Below are positions 39,006 through 50,566 of a stretch of 64,000 nucleotides of DNA, piece by piece. Below the pieces are notes generated by a model, which worked only from the letters and a program-made list of their open reading frames with translations, made no database searches and was not told the origin of the DNA. The stretch spans positions 52,332-116,331 of the forward strand of contig JAEUWY010000022.1 in the NCBI GenBank assembly GCA_022059125.1. The letters are read 5' to 3'. How positions within the stretch are numbered: position 1 is the first letter of the stretch; every line of letters starts with the position of its first letter. The translations under genes were made by a program, and so were the position numbers. This DNA comes from Corynespora cassiicola (Eukaryota; Ascomycota; Dothideomycetes; Pleosporales; Corynesporascaceae).

Positions 39006-39357
39006 TGTAACGAACCTCGTTCGCATAAAATCCGAATATATTTACTTCTAAGCATCGCGCACGTGATTCAGAACTTTATATCTAATTCCTAGCCTCCGAC
39101 ATCTGACTCAGCTCTAATTTCTTATTTTTTTATACTCTCTTATAATAACTAAAAAATAGAACTAAACTAGACTTAAAATAAAGTACTAAAAAAAAACTAT
39201 AAAAAGTTGCAATAGTTCTAGATAGTTCTGTAGTTTAGAAATATTTTTTTATACAAGACCTATAGGTTCCGACTTATAATTATTTCTTAGTTCTGTAAAC
39301 CTTTATTCTAAGTAGTATCTAAGCTGTATCGAAGACAAGTCGCCCTGTGTCTTTACA
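39006..39357 (-). repeat. Solo LTR
   Basis: 352 bp, from TGTAACGAACC to TCTTTACA, flanked on both sides by ATATC (39001-39005 and 39358-39362). It is the reverse complement of the LTR at 818-1169 and less RIPped than that copy. A lone LTR with an intact duplication is the product of recombination between the two LTRs of a full element. In LTR orientation the minus strand is sense. Confidence 0.88.
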
Positions 39358-39362
39358 ATATC

Positions 39363-40680
39363 CTTTAGCGTCTATAACTGCTTTATAACGCCTAGGTAAA
39401 AATAATATACAATTATCTATTATTTCCTGTGAAATTAAATTCCACTCTTTAATTATAGCTCTTTTAAATAAATTAATACTTTTGTTATTATTTTCTTTGC
39501 CTAATAAATTAGTTCTTTGTTTATTTAAGGCATTTTTTAATATAGCCCAGATATTTTTAATAGGAGCTAAATCTAGGCTATAGAGAGAATGTTGAAGAAG
39601 ATTAATTTGATTTCTTTTAAACCAATTTAAAACTAGTTTAGCTGTATGGATTTTTAAATTATCTTGTTGAAATTTCCAGTCTATAAACTAATTAGTATTT
39701 ATATTAATTTTAAAATTTAAAATTTTTATAAATATATTAATTAAATATATTTATTTTAATTTTAAAAATAAAAAAAAGGTATATAAACTAACCGGGTTTT
39801 ATTTGTTTTTTAATAATAAGTTTTAATACTTTTTATATATAATCCGTATTATTAAAGTAATTTTTAGAATTAGGTGTTTTAATAAATACTAATTCTGATC
39901 TTTCTTCTATCTAAATAGCTCCCTATACTGATATAACAATATCTCAAGCTATAATTTAATTAGTATTAAATATTTTAAAAAAGTAATTAAATTCAAAAAT
40001 TATAATTAATTTTAAATTAATTTTAATTTTTTTAATTTTTTTTTTTACTTACAATTTGATTTTATAGAAGCTAATTCAGCTTCTACTCTCTTATTTCTCT
40101 TTTTTCTTATATATTCCTGTCTAGAACCTAGACCTCTTTCTATTGCTGACTTATCAGAAAATATAATTTTATTTAAATTTATATTTTCTATATTTTTTAA
40201 ATTTTTTTAGTATATTCTAGTCTTATTTTTACTTTTTTTTTATTTAAAAAAGGTTTTTTACTAGTAATATTTGTACTGTATTTTTCTTTTTTAAAAAATC
40301 TTTATAAACTTTTTTTAGATATATTTAAATTATTTTTAAATAAAATTCTTTTATTTGTTTTTTTAGGGCTTTTAATTAAATCCCTATTAATAATTCTTTT
40401 TTCTCTTTTTAATAGTTTAATTTTATTCTGATTTCTATCTCTTTTTAAACTATTAAAAAGTTTATTTTTTTTATTAATACGTTGTATAGTATAATATATA
40501 CTTTTAATAGGTTTATTTAAAATAAAAGATATATTTTTAATAGATGTATTAGCTTTTAATAAAAGATTAACTTTTTCTTTATAGTCTGAAAATTGAGGTT
40601 CTATCTCGTCTTTATTCAGAGGTAATAGAGATTCAGATTTCTATTTCTAAAATATTTATTTATATACTAATTTAACTAGT
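39363..40680 (-). pseudogene. Tc1-like transposase C, degraded
   Basis: Minus-strand relic of a DDE transposase. The second and third catalytic blocks are recognisable: QDN (the second Asp), and the DLAPIKN.W block where the third acidic residue normally lies is readable as SLDLAPIKNIW. The N-terminal helix-turn-helix region is on the far side of the Fot1-type insertion and is too altered to read. At 40540-40640 the DNA is less mutated than elsewhere. Confidence 0.7.
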
Positions 40681-40689
40681 TTATTATTA

Positions 40690-42550
40690 ACGTATTCGGC
40701 AAGCGAGTAAGACAGATAAGCGAGTAAGACAGCCCCACCGCGCATCGCGTACATAAACAGCTCTAATAAGTTATAAAATAAAAAATAAAAGCTAATAAAA
40801 TTACTATTAAGATTTTACGCGCTTTACGTACGTATAAGCAGTATATTTAAATAACTAGTATATACTACACTTAGATAGTGCACGCTTTTAAAGTTAAGTA
40901 TACGCTGTACAAACCTTGCCCTACAGAGCCTCCTTCTAGATTTACTCTACTACTATACTATTCTGTACTGTTTTCTAGCCCTTCTAAATAGTTAATATAC
41001 TTTTCTCTGCTATAGTTGTACGACGTGCTGTCTGCTTACGTTTTTAACGTACATTTTCAGCTTAAAACGCAGCATTCTTAACCTTAAAAATTACTTTTTT
41101 ATATATAACTTTTTTAAAGCTTTTTAATAACTGTTAAAATGCGTAATCTATTAATAACTAAAAAAAGTTTATATAAAGCTTTTGTTACTCTTAAATATGC
41201 TTTACCTAACGCTTTATCTTAACAAAAGTATAAAGTATTTTTAACTTCTATTTAGACTCTTCTGTATATATAAAACTCAGCGTTTATATAATAGAATCTA
41301 AGCGCTAAAAAACCTATTCTAAGTTATACAGAACTAGCCCAGTAGCTTAAAAACTACTTTAAATATTTTTTATTGTAATAGCTGCTGTATACGCCGCATA
41401 GTATATCTTAAAAAACTTTTTTTTTATAATATAGTTTATACTAAGTCTTATTTTTTTTTTAATCTCTTTACTGTACAACGCTTTTAAAAAGCTAAAACAG
41501 CTTATATCTAGCGGCTAAAGCAGATAAGAAAAATAAAAAAGTAGATAAAAAGTAAGAATACTGTTCTGTTTGCAGAACTCTTTAAACCGGCTAAAGTAGT
41601 AGCTTCTATACCCGTTTATAATAAAAAGACGTATTGTTTCTTTCGTACAAGCCTTTGTGTGTCTATTAAAGTATTATATCTATTTATATCTAATCTAATT
41701 ATCTGTCTAGCTGTTTTTACTAACTATAATTACTTAGTTATACAGTAAGTTACAGTTTATATACTAAGTTACTTAGTAAAGCTTTACTGCGAGAATAATA
41801 AAAAGTAAAACCTTCTACTTTTAAGCGTTAACTCTGTATATAACAGTAACCTATTTACAGTTTTTAGGCTAAATAGTTTTCGTATAACTTTTTTATTCTG
41901 TTTTTATAACAACTTTTAAAGTCGCGATAATATCTATCTAAAAACTAGTTTTATTAAAGTTATATATATTATTTTTAAGTATTTTATACTTCGCGATTAT
42001 GTTTCGTACAAAGTTAAACTACACTTAAATAATAGTAGAATCTTCGCATACTGCTTGCTAGTAGTTATACTTATAATTATAAATTATATAAAGCATTTTC
42101 TAGCGATTAATAAAGTTTCTAACCTACTTTTAGCTAATAACTTAAAGTTAAAAATTATCGTGCGTTTAAAAAATAAAATTAGCAGTTTTTTATATAATTA
42201 AAATTTAGAAAAAAAATCTTCGCGTGATAAGGTCGAGAATACGCTAAAAAAAAACTTTCTTTTTAGTAGCTGTAAGTTTACACGTTACTAAATAAAAGTT
42301 ATATTTTAAAAAAGTACTATAATAGCAGCGCGTAAAAGTTGCGTAAGATACGTTATATAATTAAACTGCTTAACAGAAGCTTTTAAATAAACCTAAATTA
42401 TATACTTAAATAGCTAAAGTAAGTCTGCCTTTTTTTATAGACTGAGAGAATAAAAATATATTATATTATTATAGTTAAAGGGTGCTCGTACGCGACGCGC
42501 GGTAGAGCTGTTTTACTTGCTTATCTATCTTACTCGCTTGCCGAACACGT
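40690..42550 (-). mobile_element. Fot1/pogo-type DNA transposon 2, RIPped
   Basis: 1861 bp with inverted ends: ACGTATTCGGCAAGCGAGTA on the left and, reversed, ACGTGTTCGGCAAGCGAGTA on the right. TA is duplicated at 40688-40689 and 42551-42552. The minus strand around 42000-41800 holds the first catalytic block of the Fot1-type transposase (NIYNFNKTSF, then IATLKVV). It differs from transposon 1 in its ends (TTCGG against AAAGG), so it is a second family. Its right end recurs, unmutated, at 32844-32910. Confidence 0.85.
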
Positions 42551-42948
42551 TATGTAATCAGTACTTATATAAGCAAAACTTTATTTTTTAAATTTTATTT
42601 TTCTAATATTAAATTAAATTTCTAGCTTCAGTTTTTTGCTTACGTAATATATACTAAGCTAAGTTTAGTTAGCGTAAAATAAAAAGTTTTAATAATTTTT
42701 TAAGTAAAAAATTATAGCGTATTTAATTTTATATTTTTTTTTACTATAACTTTAGAGCTTTTTTAAAAGCTAAAAATATTATATAATTAATTTATTTTTT
42801 TTCTTTTACGTGTAGCGCTAGTAAATATCTTTAAAACTAATTTTTTTTTTTAAATAGCTAGTTTATATAAAAAGTTATATAAGTTTAAAAAGTACGATTT
42901 TTTCTATTACGCTTTTTTAATATCACTCCTCTGTAGTTAGATTTTATA

Positions 42949-43335
42949 CGCTTATACAGATTATAAATTAAAATTTAAATAAAATTACAGAATATAGCTA
43001 AATATTTAAGTTAATTCTGTATGTTTATATAGATTATAAATTAAAATTTAGATAAAATTATAGTAAATATTCGCGATTTAAGTAAAATTACAGAATATAG
43101 CTAAATATTTAAATTAATTCTGCATGTTTATACAGATTATAAATTAAAATTTAAATAAAATTAAAAAATATAGCTAAATATTAAAGTTAATTCTGCACGC
43201 TTATGCAGATTATAAATTAAAATTTAAATAAAATTACAGAATATAGTTAAATATTTAAGTTAATTCTGTCCGCTTGTATAAATTATAAATTAAAATTTAA
43301 ATAAAATTACAGTAAACATTCGCGATTTAAGTATA
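42949..43335. repeat. Minisatellite, about 73-bp unit, five copies
   Basis: The landmark AGATTATAAATTAAAATTTA starts at 42958, 43031, 43134, 43207 and 43281 (last copy AAATTAT...). The spacing is 73, 103, 73 and 74 bases. The long step carries a 30-base insert (TTCGCGATTTAAGTAAAATT), and that TTCGCGATTTAAGTA motif recurs at the right end (about 43320). Confidence 0.9.
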
Positions 43336-43752
43336 TATTTAACTCTAACTCTACATCTACTGTGCTGTTTTTCGGTATAATACTTATAAAAATAATAATA
43401 ATAATAAGTAGATTTTTAACAGTTTTATTATTTAAATATTTTTTAGTAGCTAAAAAGCTATATTATAGAAATAAATATAAAGAGTAGAAACGCACGCGTA
43501 AAACAGTTTACTTTTTTATATATAAAAATATTTTATATAATAAAAAGCAGTATCGTTATAATAAAAAAAAAAAAAACAGAAATAAAAAGAAAAAAATATA
43601 TATCTACTAGCTAAAATAAGTATATAGTATAATTTTTACTAAATCGTATCTATCTATTTTATACTCTAAATATTATAATTATAGTTACTAAATAATTTAA
43701 AAATATAAAATAATATTATAAATATAAGTAGTTTTAAAACGTATACTAACGC

Positions 43753-43865
43753 TATTTTTAATTAAAGTTTTTATTACGCGTTTAGTATTATATTATTTTT
43801 AATTAAAGTTTTTATTACGTATTTAGTATTATATTATTTTTAATTAAAAATTTTATTACGCGCTA
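43753..43865. repeat. Short tandem repeat, 41-bp unit, about 2.7 copies
   Basis: TATTTTTAATTAAAGTTTTT followed by ATTACGCGTTTAGTATTATAT starts at 43753, 43794 and 43835. Confidence 0.85.
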
Positions 43866-44294
43866 ACCTAAATTAAAATTTCTATTTTATAACTTATTTT
43901 ATTTTTTACTTACTAAACTAAGTTAGTATACTTCTTTTTTTTTTTTTTTTCTAATTTATTTTATAAGTTTTACTAGCTCTTTTAGCCGGCAGAAAGCCGA
44001 GTAGAACTCGACTTTTAGCTAGATTTTCTACTATATTTTTAACTATAATTATAAATATAGAAATTTTATTTTATATAATATAATTTTACCGCAACTCTAA
44101 GTATAAAATTTATTTTTTAAACTAGAAATACGTTTTATATACTCTAAAGTACCTCTAGTCTATCTTTTATAAGTTCTAATAGTAATAAAATTTACTTATA
44201 TTTTAATAATGTTAAGTTATATAGATATAAAGCAATTTAGTACTTTAGTTAGAAACAAATCTTAAAATCTTAGAGACAAATCACGCCAGCTCTT

Positions 44295-47200
44295 CTACCA
44301 GTAACAAGTAGCTTTTAAGAACATACCCGTCCCAAAGCAAGTAAAGTCCCGATTCTCTTTGTAACACTTTGACGTCGCCCAACCTTCACAGTTTAGATAC
44401 CCTACTACATCTCCAACCTTTGCCTTGTCATAATCTATCTGCTCCGCTAGCCCGCCATTGCTGTAATCACACGTTTTACCAAACACCTTGGTAATACCCC
44501 TGATCTCATCCGGCATGTCTGTAGTTGTAACATCGTTGTCTTCCGTCCAGCCATAGCTCGCTAGGCAGACTTTGTACTCTGCATAGTACGAGATGGCTTG
44601 TCGGCCAAACAGCCATGATCCGAAACCTGGGCCCCCGGAACTCATGTACAAGCTCCAAGTATAAATGTCGAATTTCGGTCTATGGCCTTCCTTCGTTTCT
44701 GGGGTCTTGGGAGGTTCTGGCGTCGACGGTGGGTCAGAAGGTTTTGGCGGAGGTGCAGGTGCCTGGACATCAGTGTTTTGTTCTGGGTCGATGCGCCACA
44801 TGAGACAGTTGTTTTCTCGGACACCACCTTGCTTGTCGATGATACCTTCTTGATCGCACCCGTCGATGAGAGCGACGAATTGCTTGTTGCATTCATCCTT
44901 GTTCATGAGCCATTCGCAGTTGTTTTTTGCTTCCAGGCGGACGAGGATGTTGAGCCCGGATTTGTGGATCTCTTGCCACCCGAAGCCGACGAGGGCCGCT
45001 TGGTACGAGTTACTACCGAAGGTGACCCCGTCGTAGGTTTTGCAGAAGGATTCGGCAGCTTTGACCATGTGTTCGCGTGTAGCCATCTGGCCGTTGTCAT
45101 AGCACTTATTCGTGTTTGCGCTGGGACTTGAAAAGTCGGGATTTTGGATCGCTGGTGTTGAAGGCTTTGGTGTTGAGCCTCCACCGCCTCCAGATGCCGT
45201 TGGACTGCCTCCTGTTTGAGTGTTGGACCCACCGCCGTTCCCTGGGATGCGGCCACCACCACCATCGTCGTTATCCCAAGCCCAAGGATTGTCCATGGTG
45301 TCTCTCCTCCAATAACATTTTCCATCGTCTTCCTCCTCTTCTCCTTCCTCGTCAGGGTTAGGATCAGTACCTGGCTGACACTGGAGGTCGATGCAGGTCG
45401 GGCTTCCGCATTTGCCCTCTGTGCAGGAGACGCAATCTTTGCCCTTGCATGTAGCACACTTGGGTCCTTCGCATCCGAAGCAGTTTGCGCCAATGCAAAT
45501 GTTGCAGAGTGGGCCCTTGCAAGAGACGCAGTCTAAACCAATACAGCCTAAGCACTTGAAGCCGATGCATACGTTGCAAAGAAGGCCAACTTCGCAGCCG
45601 CCGCATGAACTTCCACAGCCGCCGGAACCGCAGTCCCCACCTTTGCAGTCACCATCGCCATCATTGTCAGAGTTTTGAGAGTCTTCATTCTCTTCTTCGC
45701 CAGGATCGCAGAGGCCCGGCAACTTCGTACATGGCGTCGGATACGGCGTGGTGGTTGGGCGCGGCGGCAAGCCGGAAATGAATGTAATATTAGGGATTAT
45801 CGAAGTAACGTATGGAGGCGGAGGCCTTCGTATATCTGTTGCACTGGTGTAGATAATTCGTCCAGATGAGTCAGTCGTAGTGAAAGCAGGCCAGGTAGTA
45901 GTAGTCAGGAGTGTTACACCACTGGTAACGATCTTCGGCACATCTCCCAATGACGTCGGGCCGATGACCAAGGTAGAGATCCACCAAACCGATATAGTAA
46001 CGGGAGGTCTAGTGACTGTAGTGGTATAGCTCAAGCTCGTGATGGTGACCGGTGGATATGCCGTCGTAGCTGTCACGCCTTGATATGGTGGCAAGACGAC
46101 CGTGCATGGAAATTGACAATAAACCTGTGGGTTGGGCTGGTTCCAAATATCTGGTGACACCCACACCAGATCTTTGTCATTACCACTGTCCCCTGGAAGA
46201 TGGGCTCCCATATCAGCATCAAAATCAATTGACCATATCATGAGCCCGCCGAGACATAAAGAATTGGCAAAACCTTCCTTTAAGGCGAGTGTTTCCGCAT
46301 CGTCGTAGCCAACCCAGCTGTTACCAGCATAGGTAACATACTTGACCATCGCGGTCTCGTTGAAGTAAGGGGTAAGGCCATCTTTTTTGACCATCGCTTG
46401 AATCTCCCGGTTTGAAAGTACTCCTTCGAAAGCAGTACACACACCAGCTGCACCGGGGCCCTTGAAACCACAACCCATACTACCACAGGAGGCGTCTGCC
46501 AGCTTATAGGTCCGGCCGTAGTACGCCAGACCCATGTTGATCTTCTTCGGGTCGACACCGTCGAACCATAAGGGCTTAAAGTTCTGGTAGATCTCGGTGA
46601 TGTCGGTCTGTGGCCGAACGATAGATCCTATATGCATATTCAGTCAAAGCTCTCGACATGGAATCTTAATGTCTTCTTCGATATGTTCGGGAGAAAGCAA
46701 ATGCAATGCGAAACATAGTCAGAATGTTGCACTTACCCAGCGCCTTGACGTCCGTATCCCATGGACCGTGTAGATCATAGCTTTCCAAAGTCAGTCAAGA
46801 TACAATAAGCCTCAGCGAAAGATTTGATTACCTCATGAAGCCCATGAAGTCAACATAGGGTTCCATGGCCTTCGGCTTGAAGCCACGTAGATACCAATAA
46901 TCGGGAGCGAGGGTTAAGGAGAGACCATAACGTCCAGCAAAAGCAGCTTGCATCTCCTTAACTAGGAGCACGAGGTTATCTGCATCACCAGGTTTACCTC
47001 CCCTTTTCGCATCTTCAGGATATTCCCAGTCAAGATCTGCGCCCTGGAAACCATATTGATCCATGAATGCGATGGTCGACCTAATGAACACAGCACGATT
47101 CGCTGCAGAGCTGCACATATCACTCCAAGCTGTGTGATAAATACCTGGATCTGAAAAGCTCCAGCCGCCAATGGCAACCCACGTTTGCAGGCCGTTAGTC

Positions 47201-49723
47201 GAGAGCCTCGTGAACTCGCGATACATTGGAGGGTCGGCCTCATGCATCGGAATGAGGTTGAACGTTTTTGGGTCGAAGAACACAAAAGAATAGAAAAGAT
47301 GTGTCAACCCTTTAGTGTTGATCTGCGATGGGCTGACTTTGTCGCATTTCCGTTCGCGAACGTTCCAACCTTGGTAGTAGCCTACTCGACGGCCCATAGA
47401 CGCTGAACGCCCACCACAAGACGGAGAGGGATACTTCTGGCACGAACCATAGCCTTGCTGGCATGGTGTCTTACCGAATTGCGGCTCGGGATCGTAGCAA
47501 TGGACGTCCTCGGTACCACACCATCCGTAAAAACTACAGCATAAGTTAAGCCCGCATTTGGTCTTACCATCTACGGAGTCAATGCCACACATTGCTTTAG
47601 CATCGCAGTTTGAGGTACAACCAGCACCACAATTGCGTTCCTTGTACCCACATTTACCATCTGCACTACAACAGCTGTCGTCCTTGCAAGGCGAACCGGG
47701 ACCGCATTGTATTGGACCATCTCTTTTATGAAGCGAGTTTGAAAAATATGTGATTTCAGTGTTGGTTGTCGGTTTCTGAGAGCTCCCGCCGCTGATGATG
47801 CCTACTTTGCCAGAAGCGTGTTGATGAGAAGCCTTATGTAAATGAGCCCCGGCATGCCGACGGAAATGAGCGTGCCTTGATTCTGAGACGCTTCGTTCAG
47901 TGATTGTGGTGTTGCTTTCTTCTGGCTCTGCGAAGGGGCTCGGATTATTTTGAGGGCTTGGAAAGTCTTCATCGTGCCCGATGTTCCCTAGGATGTACGC
48001 GGTCCCCAAGCTTAGGGGATCGTACGGGATGAGTGTCCGAGGCTCTCTGTGGCCCTGTTGTATGAAATTGCCTCCCTTACTCAACAAGCTTGCTGGTTCG
48101 ATCGCATTGATAGACGCGTTACTGCTGACAAACCTCAAGTCCGACAAAGTACTGTTAGGGTTGGATGCAGTGTCGTGAAACGATTCGTTAGGTGCGAACT
48201 GAAGTCCTTGATCGTGCATATAAGCACCACCGAAGGCAGAAAACTCATCTACAGCGGCTTTTTCTTCCGCGAAAGCGTCAGTCACGTTGGACGAAGTGAC
48301 CGTGCCGTTGAGGTGCACCGCGTAATGTGGACCTCCCCACTGGCGAACTTGCTCCCATGTCAAGCTCGCCATGGATTGAATCTGCTCCTTGGGCGTAAGA
48401 TGACCGACGTAATTGTCGGCGCGCTTGGTGTCTTTGTATAGTTTCACATCGTAAGTTTGGGAACCACCTGGTCCCATTTTGACTGTTGGTGAAATTGTAA
48501 ATCAGTAGATGTTTGTTTCGAAAAGATAAGGATACTCACATCCAGCTGGTGGCTCACTGGGGTCGTTGAAAAAAAGGAGGGACACAAGAACAGCGGTGTT
48601 GTCCAGCTCTGACTGTGTTATTCTTCCTGCTTCTTGCCTAGCGATCGCTCGCAATCTTGTCGCGACGACTCTGTGTGCGTTGCCTTGCCAGTCTGGTGCA
48701 AGCTATTAGCATCACGAATATAAATCCGATTGCGATCAATGAATTCCTTTGGGACTCGTAGCGCCACAGGTAGGAAGGAACAATCATAGAACAGGACATA
48801 CCTTGTTCAGACTTGATCGCCTCGTCCCATTGCGGGGCTTCATCTGCACAATTAAAGTTGATCAGTTGTGGTGCACAGTATGTGTTTCCTGGACCACCGT
48901 CTCCTTCAGGCGATACGTTCTGATTAGGAGTACCAATGCCGCCCTCTACAAAACTACAGGTCAACATTAGCATGCTTAGCTAGAGCAGTATGAGTAAATC
49001 AGGGCAACTGACCTGCGCGGAGGCCATTCTTCACACGTGTAGTAACGGCCACTACGTTGCAACAGAATGGCATCGCCATTCGCATCAATGGACCAATCAG
49101 CAGCGATCTCGTTAATATGTAAAGGGTCGACAGTCTCCCTTGATTTATGATGCCACGGTCCAGGCATAACATCAGGTTGGATAATTTGGCCTGCAGAGTT
49201 TCTTTCCGGACAAGGATGGTTCTTGATCCAATTCCTATCACACATGCGATCTCCCCTCGGGTCCGTGGCGGCGGAGTTGATATCGAAGCCGTAGATATTA
49301 GATCCCGCCACACCTGCCCATGCAGCAAGGCTTCTTGTTTGAGCCCTTTGAGTACCTAACCAGTTGATATTGTTTTGGCAGATGGCGGGCATGAAATGGC
49401 AATTGTAGTATAAGGCGACAATGTTCTGGGGAATAACAACAAAATTCGGAGTATCAAGAGCCGTTCTTCTCCAAAAAGCTGTAAGGTATTTGATCAGCAG
49501 CTGATTTGGTGTTCGGAAGCTGTTGCAATGGCCACTTACGCGCTTGTTGGCCATTACGCATCATGTATCTGATCTAGGTCAGTAATTGTCCCAGCTTGTA
49601 CGTAAAAGAATGCTTAACATACTGATATTCTTGAATATACTGGGCCTGAACAAGGCTGAATAATAAAATAGCGTAAGAGTATAGTTGTGAGATGCTCACA
49701 AAGGGGCGCGTATGAAAAAGCAT
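44295..49723 (-). CDS. Killer-toxin-like GH18 chitinase with nuclease-like N-terminal region
   Basis: Eight exons (49723-49623, 49568-49540, 49478-49013, 48953-48802, 48692-48540, 48482-46832, 46780-46737, 46627-44295) sum to 4929 bases, exactly 1643 codons, with all splice phases consistent. The product is 1642 residues. Order: signal peptide (1-28); Cys-containing region with CEEWPP then EGG (191-204), resembling the NucA/NucB nuclease signature; linker to about 552; Lys-Arg at 553-554, a Kex2-type site; two hevein-type domains (560-593, 600-647); GH18 (about 660-1027) with SYDLHG and DLDWEYP, catalytic Glu about 787; Thr/Pro-rich linker (1038-1162); CxxC-rich repeats (1193-1282); Arg-Arg (1306-1307); a C-terminal Cys domain (1374-1642). 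It fits subgroup C chitinases related to zymocin alpha, but no LysM is seen in it. Secreted; chitin binding and cleavage are secure, nuclease activity is inference. Confidence 0.85.
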
Positions 49724-50566
49724 GACAGCAAGAGAGTGAATTTGCAGGTACTTCACATCCCACATTGGCGAGTGAGAATGACAAGCTATATAGCTCAGGT
49801 GTTGTAACTGCCGATAGCAGCGAAATGTGACCACCTAGGAGCACACTGAATTGGTTTGATCGAAGCTGGACTAATTCTATTATTGTTCAGTTGAGAACGG
49901 TTCATGTCGAGTTCGATAAAATGAACTGAATCTAAGCGTAAGGGGCCATCACCATCTTCGTGTAGCGCATGTCTGACCCTGTTTTTGCAAGTGGTTCTCT
50001 AACGTTTAAAATGTTTTTCGAACGTGTACAAGGGTATATAATAATCTAGACGGGCCTTTTCCAGGGATATGACTGCCGCTAGTAACGGAGGCAGGGTTTC
50101 CGGTTGGCACGCCAGGTGGTTATGTTGTAGTTCATTGACCTGCCCGGCGCCTTGGCGTTAGGTCCGGTTTCTCTAATTTGACTTGCATTCGTGTTGAATT
50201 GTGGCTTTACAACAGCGGGACAACGACATGGCGAATTTCCAATTAAATGTGTGTGACTGTGGTGTATAAAGTATGTCTGTGCAGGTTCAGCTCGAGGAAC
50301 TACTTAAGGCTGCATCGTTGTGCTAGTTCTCCAAAGACAAGGGTGCGCGGGATGAGACTGGCTTTATGGATGAAGCGAGACCGCAGATCTGTCCAGCATG
50401 TCGACCGCGAATCACGTGTCTCCGCGGGGCGGACCGGCTATAAAGCTCATTTCGCTTGACAACTGTGCCTCACTTGTACTGTTCAAAATCTTCGACTCTT
50501 TCCCCTGAAACTAAGAGCTTCTCTCTGCATAGCACAGCTTGAGGCATTTACTACGCTGCCAACATT
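49724..50566. promoter_or_regulatory. Shared upstream region between the chitinase and the orphan gene
   Basis: 843 bp between divergent starts. TATATA at about 49787-49792 lies 65-70 bases before the chitinase start. TATAAA at 50439-50444 lies 123 bases before the orphan start. Beside the latter are a CACGTG box (50413-50418) and GCGGGG (50424-50429), which fits the SYGGRG pattern bound by the carbon catabolite repressor CreA. These are sequence matches only. No gene seen in this stretch. Confidence 0.4.

Larger units (their letters stand above)
39358..42933 (-). mobile_element. Tc1-like transposon C, interrupted by a Fot1-type element
   Basis: Segments 39363-40689 and 42551-42933 join at a TA once 40690-42550 is removed. 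The minus strand gives the best-preserved transposase of this family in the window. Around 39690-39540 it reads W.FQQDNLKIHTAKLVL, then a SLDLAPIKNIWAILKN block typical of Tc1 enzymes, and then a LPRRYKAVIDAKG tail near 39370. The 5' end closes with CTG then TA at 42934. Several in-frame stops remain, so it is a pseudo-transposase. Confidence 0.75.
42934..44294. other. AT-rich spacer with minisatellites; no gene seen
   Basis: Holds a 73-bp tandem repeat (42949-43335), an (AAT)n-like run near 43390, a 41-bp repeat (43753-43865) and a short hairpin near 43995. The chitinase stop codon is at its right edge, so its transcript probably ends here. I see no terminator signal that I would defend. Confidence 0.6.

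Noticed and set aside
42949..43335. CRISPR-like array
   Set aside because: The whole 73-bp unit repeats, without unique spacers, and the host is a fungus.
46828..48477. The chitinase as three separate genes (a downstream, a middle and a 5' small gene)
   Set aside because: Each break coincides with good donor, branch and acceptor sites, and joining them keeps frame throughout, including the GH18 block at the 46831-46781 intron.
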